From contig JAENXC010000007.1 of the NCBI GenBank assembly GCA_016649715.1, positions 88,644 through 152,643 on the forward strand: 64,000 nt of DNA, written 5' to 3'. Below are positions 39,266 through 47,377 of the stretch, one piece after another (the stretch's first letter is position 1; every line of letters begins with the position of its first letter). The notes below the pieces were generated by a model. The model saw only the letters and a list, made by a program, of their open reading frames with translations. It was not told the origin of the DNA and did no database searches. Position numbers and translations under genes: made by a program. Source of the DNA: Flavobacteriaceae bacterium. GTDB lineage: Bacteria; Bacteroidota; Bacteroidia; Flavobacteriales; Flavobacteriaceae.

Positions 39266-40171
39266 TTATGCTGTTACTGCTTCTTTTTTTGTGCGGGGTT
39301 TTACCTCTTCAATTTCAATTTCTTTGTTTTTTAGGATTTGTAGATGGTATTTTTCCACATCGCGGCGCACCCGGCGCAGATCCTGTTCGCAATTGTTGAA
39401 GATGTACCAGATTGCTTCCTCATCCTGCACACCGTTGGCATTGCAGATTAGGGTTACGTCCTCAATGCTGATGGGCGCCAAGCCTATGAACTTCCTGCCC
39501 ACGCGGCTGTATATTTCGCTATAACCAATTTTGTTTTTGTTCACACCATTTAAAATGCGTTTTTCAAGTGCTTTTACGCCGCTCAGAACAAAACCGCAGT
39601 TGTGCGAAAGCTCGTTGTAGAAATCCATAAACAGATCTGTCTGGCTGTCTTTCAACTTGTCAAACTGGTCTATAATGATCAGTGGGCGGTGCTGCCCTTT
39701 CATATGTTTAATAAACCGATCAATAAGCACATTGGTGGTTCCGTGAGTGCTAAGGCCGACCGCCGCGATCAACGTTTCTATATACTGTTTTTTGCTCCAG
39801 TAGTTCTTGCACTCTATGTACACCACGTTGTTGTAGCTGCGCTCATAAAAAGTGTAGGTCTGGCTCTTGCCACGTCCGGCATCTTCGCTGATGGCTATGG
39901 AAAGGCTGTTTTGCTGGGCAGTTTTGCAGAGGCCGTGCAGGATCTTAAAGTTTGTGGTCTCTGCGTGGTTCCAATCAAAATCTATACGAAGATTGGTCTG
40001 GACGCGGCGCCACATTTCTGAAGATATTTCTTTCCATTCCTTTCGGCATATTTTTGAAATGGTGGCGTTGCTCACTCCGGCATTGTATGCCACGCGGTTC
40101 TGTGAGGTCTTTGCGGCAAGCCGGGCAACTTCTTCGGAAAGGATGTGTTTTTGGTGTTCTATTAGTGTCAT
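39266..40171 (-). CDS. MuB-type transposition ATPase
   Basis: 301 aa (Mu B is 312). The N-terminal HTH (QNRVAYNAGVSNATISKICR) precedes an AAA domain with Walker A DAGRGKSQT (residues 97-105) and Walker B LIIIDQFDK (164-172). It should bind target DNA, confer target immunity and activate the transposase encoded next to it. Confidence 0.9.
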   Translation of the reverse strand: MTLIEHQKHILSEEVARLAAKTSQNRVAYNAGVSNATISKICRKEWKEISSEMWRRVQTNLRIDFDWNHAETTNFKILHGLCKTAQQNSLSIAISEDAGRGKSQTYTFYERSYNNVVYIECKNYWSKKQYIETLIAAVGLSTHGTTNVLIDRFIKHMKGQHRPLIIIDQFDKLKDSQTDLFMDFYNELSHNCGFVLSGVKALEKRILNGVNKNKIGYSEIYSRVGRKFIGLAPISIEDVTLICNANGVQDEEAIWYIFNNCEQDLRRVRRDVEKYHLQILKNKEIEIEEVKPRTKKEAVTA

Positions 40172-40191
40172 AGGTGGGCGGGGGTTAAAAT

Positions 40192-42159
40192 TTATAATCT
40201 ACTTAGGAAGTCATCCGCTTCCACTTTGTTGCGTTGGTCTTTGGGTAGGCGTCCACCCATTTTAATAAGCAAGTCCTGGTCTGCAATCAATTTTTCAGGA
40301 GTTATGCCTGTGCGGGCGCGTAGGGCCTGTAAATCTTTTTCAACTGTTGCCAGCTCTTCACCTCGCACTTCATAATCATCATACCACGCAGCTTTATCGC
40401 CTTCCTGCATTAATGCCGGGATAGTTTCGTGGGCGCGTTTGGGTTGTGCATTTGCCACATACTCCATTTTGCCGTCTGGCTTGGTTATGTAAAGGCGGAC
40501 GTAATTGTCCATTTCCTCAGGATCATACTTTACAGTGAATTTTGCACCGGTGTATTTTGTTCTGAAGGCGGTATTGATGCGGTTATTTTCATCATACACC
40601 TCAAACTCGTATTCCTTGTTTGCTAAGCGCATTAACAAACCACCGCGGTTGTAAGTGATTGTTTTTGGGGTGGCGATCCAAAACATATCTATCATATCCA
40701 AGAAGCTCACGGCATCAGCCATTGGCGCTGGTTGGTTGTAAACATCGGTTCGGGTAAGGCTTTCAAAGTGTGGGTGTATTCCTGCGTTCCATTGGTCCAC
40801 GGTAATGATCCACGCTTGTTCCAGTTTATCTTTGGTAAGCAGCTTGGTTTTGTTTTCCAAAAGGAAATCCATATTTGGGCGATTGTCCTCTTTTCTGGCC
40901 TTTATAGTCTGGCCATCATTAAACCACCACATATTAACACACTGTTGCTGCAGGCGGTTAAAAACCTGCTCTATTGGGTTGTTTTTGGCGTAAGCCTTGT
41001 GTGGGTGATGGGTGCCGCCATCTTTTGCAACGGCTTTTGTGTAGAGCTCCTGCATACGGCTGCTCTTGTGGCCGGATTGGTTGTCATACGTTAGCAGGTA
41101 AGGTTTTGTTTCGGCATTTTTGAAAGCCATTTTAAGGGCAGTAAAATGGTCTGTGTGATCTTCTGTTTCAGAATAGGACCAGCCGAGGATCTTTTCAGAA
41201 TAAACATCTATAATTACATTGATCTTTAACTTGGCTGCCATACCGAGTGCGGTATCTTCCAAATGCACCCAATCCAGTTTGGTACCATCCATTGCCCAAT
41301 GCACGTTTGGAAACCAGTGCGAGCGATCGCGTTTGGTGTGGTGCTGAAATTTATTAACAAAGGCATCTTTGCCGTGGCGTGCCAGCGTCCAGATTCTTTT
41401 TACTTCCGGTTTGTCCAGGTACATGGAAATGGCACTTTCAGTAAGTGATGGCCATTGGTTGCCTTTATGAAGCCTCATGTATTGATTGTGAAGCACGGCA
41501 ATGTTTATTTTAACCGGTAGGCAATAGGTTGCCAGGATCCAATCGGCCACATCGCCTTCAATTTTTGCGGCGTGGCCATTGCCGAAGTTTTTATGGACCA
41601 GGGCGGCGTAGCCTTTTGCTTTGTACTGTTTTAGTTTTCGCTCCAATGAACGCGGATTGTTGGGGAGGGTGTGGGGATATAGATCCGCGTCCAGTAGTGT
41701 GATTGCCTCGGCCATTTTTTGCCAGAGGGCGGTTAGTCTCGTTTTCCCGAAAATGCGCTGCTGTGTTTTTTGAAGACATACCAGTTTATCCACCAGGTTA
41801 AGTATCTGTGCATTGGTGAAATATTCGCGCTGGGTGGTTTCGGGCAGGTGGCGACCGTCAGGAAGTTTGAAGCTCGCAAAATATTCAGAAGCTTTCAGGT
41901 CTACTTCTAACTGGGAAGTGATGTAGGCGGTGTTGTCCTTTTTGAACGGATCGCCATATTGTTTCACGATGGCTTTGCGCCAGCGATCGGGGATGCTTTG
42001 GAAGTCTATTAATGCGGTGCGGCCGTTGCCACCTGGGCGGAGGGTTTTTGCGTAGCGGTAGATTAAATTTTTGTATTGGGACAAAGTCATAATTGGATTA
42101 TCGGCTTTGTATAAGAACCCTCCGTTGACGCACATTGTGTTTTGGTAGATCTCGTACAT
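40192..42159 (-). CDS. MuA-type DDE transposase
   Basis: 655 aa (MuA is 663). The catalytic triad is visible: Asp291 in WAMDGTKLDW, Asp359 in LLTYDNQSGH and Glu397 in KNNPIEQVFNRL. The N-terminal region should bind end sites and the C-terminus (EADDFLSRL end) contacts MuB. It overlaps the Ner-like gene by 1 nt. All catalytic residues are intact, which supports an active element. Confidence 0.93.
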   Translation of the reverse strand: MYEIYQNTMCVNGGFLYKADNPIMTLSQYKNLIYRYAKTLRPGGNGRTALIDFQSIPDRWRKAIVKQYGDPFKKDNTAYITSQLEVDLKASEYFASFKLPDGRHLPETTQREYFTNAQILNLVDKLVCLQKTQQRIFGKTRLTALWQKMAEAITLLDADLYPHTLPNNPRSLERKLKQYKAKGYAALVHKNFGNGHAAKIEGDVADWILATYCLPVKINIAVLHNQYMRLHKGNQWPSLTESAISMYLDKPEVKRIWTLARHGKDAFVNKFQHHTKRDRSHWFPNVHWAMDGTKLDWVHLEDTALGMAAKLKINVIIDVYSEKILGWSYSETEDHTDHFTALKMAFKNAETKPYLLTYDNQSGHKSSRMQELYTKAVAKDGGTHHPHKAYAKNNPIEQVFNRLQQQCVNMWWFNDGQTIKARKEDNRPNMDFLLENKTKLLTKDKLEQAWIITVDQWNAGIHPHFESLTRTDVYNQPAPMADAVSFLDMIDMFWIATPKTITYNRGGLLMRLANKEYEFEVYDENNRINTAFRTKYTGAKFTVKYDPEEMDNYVRLYITKPDGKMEYVANAQPKRAHETIPALMQEGDKAAWYDDYEVRGEELATVEKDLQALRARTGITPEKLIADQDLLIKMGGRLPKDQRNKVEADDFLSRL

Positions 42160-42389
42160 TAGGCCGTTACTATTTCAGGGTTAATCACTTCAATTTTCAT
42201 TATAGGGTCGCCCAGGATATTTAAAATACGCTGCGCGTCCTCTTTAATTTTTTTTGAGGTCTTTGATTTAACCTTTTTACCGCTAAGTACCTGACCAACA
42301 TACTGTGAGGACACTTGGTGTTTTTCAGCCAATGCGGTTTTGTTTATTTTTTTTATCTGTTCTTCAGAAAAATCAAATTTATTTTCCAT
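42159..42389 (-). CDS. Ner-like/Cro-like DNA-binding protein
   Basis: 76 aa from ATG 42389 (MENKFDFSEEQIKKINKTAL). HTH: KTALAEKHQVSSQYVGQVLS then GKK. First gene of the early operon, divergent from the repressor gene, as Ner is in Mu. Likely a negative regulator of early transcription. Confidence 0.72.
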   Translation of the reverse strand: MENKFDFSEEQIKKINKTALAEKHQVSSQYVGQVLSGKKVKSKTSKKIKEDAQRILNILGDPIMKIEVINPEIVTA

Positions 42390-42411
42390 ACTTTTAATTT
42401 CAAATGTGAAA

Positions 42412-42442
42412 CAAATATACAAACTTGTTTGACAAATACAAA
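42412..42442 (-). promoter_or_regulatory. Early promoter TTTG-N19-TATATTTG
   Basis: Minus strand: TTTG (42442-42439), 19-nt spacer, TATATTTG (42419-42412); start ATG at 42389. The interval to the repressor start contains several TTTGA/TCAAA half-sites (42403 to 42473) that could be repressor or Ner operators. Confidence 0.68.
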
Positions 42443-42447
42443 CTAAT

Positions 42448-42909
42448 TTGAATAAAAAATCAAATATATTTGAACGTATTATAGTAGTTGCAGATCATTA
42501 TGGTCTGGAAGGTATTCCTGGCTTGGCTAAAAAGTTGGGGTATAGCAGTCCCGAAAAGATTTACCGGTTAAATAGATCGGAGTCTGCAAAGCCTTCATTT
42601 GATATGATTAATGACTTTGGAAATGCATTTGAAACCTTAGATTTAAGATGGTTTATAACCGGTGAAGGTGAAATTGAACAAAATAACACAAACAAGTTTG
42701 CACAAGTGGCAGAACCGTCACAGGCTTATGGAAATAAAAATGATGATTTATTTAAGTTATTTGCTGAGATGGTAATGGCGGCAATCGCCCCAACACTTAA
42801 AAATCAAGATGAAAAAATACAGGAAGTTCATAATCGAATTAGTTTAAAAGAAGAGATGGAAGCTTTACGCGACGATATTAATTATAGGAAGGTTAAAACA
42901 AAAAGTTAA
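42448..42909 (+). CDS. Phage repressor, XRE/CI-like
   Basis: 153 aa. The N-terminal domain follows the Bacteroidetes CI-type pattern: IPGLAKKLGYSSPEKIYRLN, then SAKPSFDMINDFGNAFETLD then LRWFITGEGE. The C-terminal 80 residues are helical (DDLFKLFAEMVMAAIAPTLK), perhaps for dimerisation; no peptidase domain is seen. The start is a TTG with no in-frame ATG between the previous stop (42430) and residue 53. Confidence 0.8.
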   Translation: MNKKSNIFERIIVVADHYGLEGIPGLAKKLGYSSPEKIYRLNRSESAKPSFDMINDFGNAFETLDLRWFITGEGEIEQNNTNKFAQVAEPSQAYGNKNDDLFKLFAEMVMAAIAPTLKNQDEKIQEVHNRISLKEEMEALRDDINYRKVKTKS

Positions 42910-43514
42910 GTCTGCAGGTTTGTTGCTTTCAAATTGATCGCTAAAAATTTCCATTATAGATATTTCCATTGAATATCCACAACTGGCCTTATATTCCTTT
43001 TTAAAATCCATTAATATTTTATAAGCATCTTCCCGGCTGTTAGAATGATCTTTCAGGCAGTTGATTGGTTATTACTCTGAGGTATTTTTTTTTATGATAT
43101 AATGAAAGAAAAAATTAGATTGAACAAAAAACTCGTTGAAATACCTAAAAACGCGAGTGTTTTTTTTGTTAAAACCGCCAAATAGCGCGTGATTGTTAGA
43201 AAAACTACCAAAAAAACACTAAAAAAAAGGGTATTAACCCCCCCCCTATCGGTCATTTTTTGGGCTTTAAGTGTATAAAAATGGTAATAACTACCCCTCT
43301 ATCGTATAAAAAAACATACGAGTTTGAAGAACCAACTGAAGAACCAACTGAATAAGCAACCAATTTTTAGGAAAGATCGGCTGGTGGGCATATTCACATT
43401 CCAATAGAGAAAAACACCCCTTTAAAATGAAATTAAAACGCTTTTAAAGCCTTGCAAATACGGTAATCAACAAACTATTCGTCATCTGGCTATAAACACA
43501 GTAGTAAACAGTGA
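42910..43514. other. Gene-poor stretch at the early prophage end
   Basis: No convincing gene. On the minus strand a frame without ATG at its beginning encodes KDHSNSREDAYKILMDFKKE and ends inside the repressor gene; it may be a decayed antisense gene. A 24-codon frame starts at 43281 and contains a 12-nt tandem repeat (GAAGAACCAACT twice, about 43325-43348). A run of nine C residues lies near 43235. The region probably holds an internal enhancer or operator sites, as in Mu, but none can be proven. Confidence 0.45.
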
Positions 43515-43680
43515 ATAACTATTTGTGTGGGTAGTGGTGAAGCAGTAGTAAACAGCAAACTTTGTACTATTTGTTTTTTACAAAGTCATCAGCCAAAAAT
43601 AGCCTAACCCTTTATAAACATTGAAGAAAACGCCAAAAATATACTGCTATGCTTTTGTATTATTTGTTTTGTGGGGGGTA
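43515..43680. other. Prophage end next to the repressor, with putative transposase-binding sites
   Basis: ACTATTTGT-type sites occur at 43515-43529 (ATAACTATTTGTGTG), 43561-43579 (TTTGTACTATTTG) and 43656-43673 (TGTATTATTTGTTTTGTG), a weaker one near 43470. The first two follow identical AGTAGTAAACAG segments, i.e. a direct repeat with about 50-nt period. The terminal bases are GTGGGGGGTA. Confidence 0.6.
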
Positions 43681-43685
43681 CTCGT
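43681..43685. repeat. Prophage target-site duplication, right copy (CTCGT)
   Basis: Identical to 4608-4612; the host reading frame continues from here on the minus strand as ACGAG. The bases flanking the two copies differ on both sides, so five is the exact length. Confidence 0.85.
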
Positions 43686-44062
43686 CGGTGCGCGGGCCCA
43701 AATAAACCATGTCGTGTTCTTCAACGCGATACACTTTTCCTTCTTTGAAAGCTCGGGTGCTTGAAATTCCCGGGAGTGTTCCCACTTCTTCGGTGGAGCC
43801 CAAACGGTCGTACCCAAAATCGGTCAGCAGGATTATATCTGGGTCGCTTTTTGCAACTACTTCCGGCGAAAATTGGGTCATGCCGCGTTCGCCCACAACG
43901 GCCATTTCGCCTCCTGCCCAATCTATCAGTTTTCCAGCAGTGTTGTTTTGAAATGCAGACAATTCGCTCTTCGTGGTCTTTCTTTTTGTCCTCATTGCCG
44001 AATCTTCCGCAGGAAATCAAAATAAGCGCGTAGCTGATGAAAAAGATTGATTTTTTATAGAT
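43681..44062 (-). pseudogene. hmuT/btuF-like iron or haem binding lipoprotein, 5' part, deleted and interrupted
   Basis: N-terminal piece: YKKSIFFISYALILISCGRF then GNEDKKKDHEERIVCISKQ, a lipoprotein signal and the first strand of the family (RIV.IS). It jumps, with a frameshift, to NTAGKLIDWAGGEMAVVGER, then FSPEVVAKSDPDIILL and VYLGPRTDE, where the prophage begins. About 140 codons between these blocks are missing relative to usual family length, and no start codon is found. The rest of the C-terminus is at 4566-4612. The neighbouring TonB receptor indicates a role in iron, haem or cobalamin uptake. Confidence 0.82.
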
Positions 44063-44078
44063 GGTATTTCTTAGTTTC

Positions 44079-44141
44079 CTCTTTGCGTTCTCCGCGCCTT
44101 TGCGGTATTATTTTCACCGCAGAGGCGCAGAGTGCGCAGAG
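44079..44141 (-). repeat. GC-rich palindromic repeat between the binding-protein and TonB genes
   Basis: Imperfect arms CTCTTTGCGTTCTCCGCGCC then TTTGCGGT (44079-44106) and ACCGCAGAGGCGCAGAGTGC then GCAGAG (44116-44141). They fold into a stem with a 9-nt loop. It sits 7 nt after the TonB receptor stop and could act as an RNA-stabilising or attenuating element in the operon. Confidence 0.6.
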
Positions 44142-44147
44142 TTTTTA

Positions 44148-46514
44148 TTAAAAATTATACTTCAAATTAAGTCCGCCATAGAAAACGGTATCCAATGGTG
44201 CGGGAATATAGGCATCATCCAACTGGTTCAGGAATAGCATTAAGTAATACTTTTCGCCAGTAATGTTATCTGCTCCTGCGTATGCATCAAGGTCAAAGTG
44301 ACCGAAACTCATTCTGTAACCAAGTTTTGCGTTCAATAAACTATAGCTATCTGCCACGTTCACACCGTCTGAAGTGAATGGAACAGGGTCGTGATAGGCA
44401 TAGTTCACGGTTCCGTAAAGACCGAGGTTAGTGTTGAAATCAACCCCTGCATTTACTACCCAAGGTGCCACCCCCGCAACGGCATTGCCGCTGTAATCGG
44501 AGGTTACCAAAGCTCCCTCCTTTGAAATGGATTGATACACAAAGTCTTCATATTTAAAATCTGAATAAGCCAAATTTAAATAAGGGCTCACATTGCCGAA
44601 GAAACCTGTTGCCGATTCATAAGCGGTGTATTTAACCAATACCTCCACCCCTTTGTTGTTCAGCTCGCCGCCGTTCGCAATGTATGAATAAAGTGTGGTG
44701 CCATCGCCCGCTGGAACTGCTACCGATGTAAATTTATTTTTAAATTTTGCCTGAAACAAAGCCACTTCGTAATGCAATTTGCTGTCCATTAAATTTCCTT
44801 TTGAACCAATTTCAAATTGGTCACCTTCCTCTGGCTCAAGGCCAGTGTTCAATCCACCAGTAGTGCCAATGATTACATTGCCGCTAACAGGCGCTTTGTA
44901 TCCTTTGCTGTATGAAGCATAAACCGACATTGCATCATTAAAGATTTTATTCACTGCGAAATGTGGTGAAAACAGATCTTCATAATCTGCCGAAACTACT
45001 TGCGGTTTTCCACTTGTAGGATCATAAGCTCGGTCTTCAAGATTGAGGTTCATAGTGCTTTTCCCCACGCCCGCGGTAAATGAAATGTCATAAGGCATTT
45101 TCAAGACCCATTCTGTAAATAGTGAATTGGTTTTCGATTTTACAAATTGATTGCTTTTTTGGGCGCCAATGATATTATAACCTTCGGGATCATTAGGGTT
45201 TACAATCATTCCGTAACTGATGGATTGCGCCCGTTGCTCCTGAAATTCAAGCCCCGCAACGCCCGAAAGATTAAAATCGTCACTTAAATTAAAATTGAGG
45301 TCGAAAGTTACACGGGTTCCGTAATTTACAGGGTCTTTATCTGTCCAACCGCCTGCAGAACTTGCGTTGGTGTTCAGTCCGGACCCGTAAACTGTAGTTG
45401 TGTTTGAAAGCCAATTAGTGAAGTTGTATTTATGGCTTAAACCTGCACGGAAACTAATCACTTCGCTGTGTGCGTTGTTTTTTATGTAACGTGCATTTCC
45501 GCTGTAATCCAAAGTGTCGTATTGCCCAATGGTAAGTTCGCCACCGCGTTCGTCATAGCTATTGCTAAAACCGAGATAGGTGCTTACGGTTTGTTTTTCA
45601 CTTGGGTGAAAATCCAAAACAGCGTTCAAGAAATCTTTTTGCGAAGCATTATGGTCCAGAAAACCATCGGAAATTTGGTGGCCGTAATTCAACAGAACGG
45701 ACGGTTTTTCCATCCCCATTTGCAATTGCGTTGTAAAACGAGCCAAGCCATAGCTGCCTACAGTTACTTTTTCGCTGAGGGAAGCTTCTCCTTTTTCAGG
45801 GCGAACAGTGGTCAAGTTTACAACTCCCGCGATTGCAAAGCCATAAAGTGAACCAGCGGGACCTTTAATTACATCCACACTGCCCACAGACCCGAAATCG
45901 ATGTCGTCCAGCATGGTAACACCCTCTGCATCGGTAAGCGGAATATTGTTGTAATACACTTTGTAGCCTTGGCCGTCAAAATTGCCAGTGATGCCCCTGA
46001 CGCCAACGCCGTTTCCATACCCACGGATGTTAAATTGCTGCCCTGAAGACACCGCCCTTCGGTTCATAGTTACCCCCGGAACGTTGGCATTTATGGCGTC
46101 CTGTAAATAAAGTCCCGTGCCACGGTCAAGCTCTTTTTTTTCAAGGTGGTTTACGGAAAGGGGTTTTTCAAGAACCTTTTTGTTGTTGTCCAAAGTGGCG
46201 CTGAGTTGCACTTCATCCAAAGTGCTGACCGCTGTTTTTAAGCTTATATTTAAGGGTTCTGAACAGTTTTTAACTTTAATAACGGATGTTTCGAAACCAA
46301 TATAACTTATGCTGAGGGTTTGGTTTCCGGAACAGGGCACAGAAAAATTCCCTTCAGAATCTGTGCTGGAAACCTCGGTGCCGTTCACTTCTATTTTGGC
46401 CCCGACCAATGGGGCGTTTGTGGCTGCATCATAAATTTTTCCGGATAGTTTTTCCTGCCCAAATACAGATACAGTAATAAGGAGTCCCAACAGGGACAGA
46501 TATAGTTTTGTCAT
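44148..46514 (-). CDS. TonB-dependent outer-membrane receptor with N-terminal carboxypeptidase-regulatory-like domain
   Basis: 788 aa. Signal peptide (LYLSLLGLLITVSVFGQ), then a CarboxypepD_reg-like domain (LSGKIYDAATNAPLVGAKIE; LSISYIGFETSVIKV), then the plug (LYLQDAINANVPGVTMNRRA; DVIKGPAGSLYGFAIAGVVN), then the 22-strand barrel ending in LNLKYNF, the usual terminal aromatic. Substrate is not evident; the adjacent binding-protein pseudogene favours iron/haem. The gene is intact even though its partner is broken. Confidence 0.88.
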   Translation of the reverse strand: MTKLYLSLLGLLITVSVFGQEKLSGKIYDAATNAPLVGAKIEVNGTEVSSTDSEGNFSVPCSGNQTLSISYIGFETSVIKVKNCSEPLNISLKTAVSTLDEVQLSATLDNNKKVLEKPLSVNHLEKKELDRGTGLYLQDAINANVPGVTMNRRAVSSGQQFNIRGYGNGVGVRGITGNFDGQGYKVYYNNIPLTDAEGVTMLDDIDFGSVGSVDVIKGPAGSLYGFAIAGVVNLTTVRPEKGEASLSEKVTVGSYGLARFTTQLQMGMEKPSVLLNYGHQISDGFLDHNASQKDFLNAVLDFHPSEKQTVSTYLGFSNSYDERGGELTIGQYDTLDYSGNARYIKNNAHSEVISFRAGLSHKYNFTNWLSNTTTVYGSGLNTNASSAGGWTDKDPVNYGTRVTFDLNFNLSDDFNLSGVAGLEFQEQRAQSISYGMIVNPNDPEGYNIIGAQKSNQFVKSKTNSLFTEWVLKMPYDISFTAGVGKSTMNLNLEDRAYDPTSGKPQVVSADYEDLFSPHFAVNKIFNDAMSVYASYSKGYKAPVSGNVIIGTTGGLNTGLEPEEGDQFEIGSKGNLMDSKLHYEVALFQAKFKNKFTSVAVPAGDGTTLYSYIANGGELNNKGVEVLVKYTAYESATGFFGNVSPYLNLAYSDFKYEDFVYQSISKEGALVTSDYSGNAVAGVAPWVVNAGVDFNTNLGLYGTVNYAYHDPVPFTSDGVNVADSYSLLNAKLGYRMSFGHFDLDAYAGADNITGEKYYLMLFLNQLDDAYIPAPLDTVFYGGLNLKYNF

Positions 46515-46609
46515 TTTTTAAAAGTTTTATAATTGAGAAATATACCGTGCGGCGCTTTGATTGCGACGAATAGCATTCTTTAGGGAAGCGGAAATCGCTT
46601 CAAAGTAAA

Positions 46610-47137
46610 TTATAAAACCTGTTTGGGCGGAGGACTCAATATTTCGAGCGAAAGCGATGCGTAGTTGTCGTGATACACAAAATTGGGGCGTATCACCTTA
46701 TTTGAAAATGCCAGTTCCTCTTTCTGCGGAAGCGGATTTATTTTTTGGAGAAATTTTATCGTTTTCACCAAGTTAGTATTGGTGTTTTTGTTCTTCTGAT
46801 TTTTGTGAAGCGCCTTGTTGTATTTTGCAATCAGGTTGGTTTCCTGCGTGTCCGAAATACAATGGTAGATTTTGGTATTATTATTAATGGTTTCAACGTG
46901 AACAATATCATACATTGTTCCTTTATAGCTGAATTCTTCCTTATCCTTCCAAATAAGTTGGTTTTCGTTTTCGGAAGAAATAGTGATGCGGGTCAATTCC
47001 TTTTCAGAAATTCCCTGCTTTATTTTATGGACAATTTCTCGTTTAATTTGGTGCTGTTGAATCCTAAAAATATAGTAGGAACCTCCAAGGTTGAAGCCGA
47101 AAATCAAGAGTAGAAAAAAGACGGTTGCATTTTTCAA
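46610..47137 (-). CDS. Small membrane-anchored protein linked to TonB receptor gene
   Basis: 175 aa. N-terminal hydrophobic segment (ATVFFLLLIFGFNLGGSYYI) with the rest periplasmic, and a Pro-rich C-terminus (LEILSPPPKQVL). Proteins of this type often precede TonB receptors for metals in flavobacteria. Family not recognised with certainty. Confidence 0.6.
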   Translation of the reverse strand: MKNATVFFLLLIFGFNLGGSYYIFRIQQHQIKREIVHKIKQGISEKELTRITISSENENQLIWKDKEEFSYKGTMYDIVHVETINNNTKIYHCISDTQETNLIAKYNKALHKNQKNKNTNTNLVKTIKFLQKINPLPQKEELAFSNKVIRPNFVYHDNYASLSLEILSPPPKQVL

Positions 47138-47377
47138 TGCTTTGGGTTTTTTTTATTGACGCGACTAAATTAATTAAAAATATTGAAGTTTTTATTTTTG
47201 CCCTAAATTATTGGGAGGGCACGCCAGTATTTAAATTTAGGAACACATCGGATGGATTTCTCAAAAATATCATTTTGACGTTTTCGTCTCTATTTGTTAA
47301 CGCCCTGTTAAACCAGTCTCTTTGCATGCCGACGCCGTTTTTATTGAGTAATTTTAAGGTTCAAAATTCACACTACT

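Larger units (their letters stand above)
4613..43680. mobile_element. Complete Mu-like (transposable) prophage, 39,068 bp
   Basis: The element lies between 5-bp direct repeats and carries the expected Mu-type modules: repressor and Ner-like protein, MuA-type DDE transposase, MuB-type ATPase, DUF935 portal, MuF head protein, DUF1320, DUF2586-type sheath, tape measure and Mu-type baseplate genes. Short repeated motifs (CAAATAGTACAAA type) at both ends look like transposase sites. No obvious frame damage is seen in the phage genes, so it may be functional. Gene order differs from Mu: terminase to neck is rightward (22902-29259), while protease to baseplate is leftward (22741-4700). The insertion destroyed a host iron/haem binding-protein gene. 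Confidence 0.93.

Noticed and set aside
43281..43355. 24-codon frame with tandem EEPT repeat
   Set aside because: Too short and isolated, no neighbour support; listed only as part of the gene-poor stretch.
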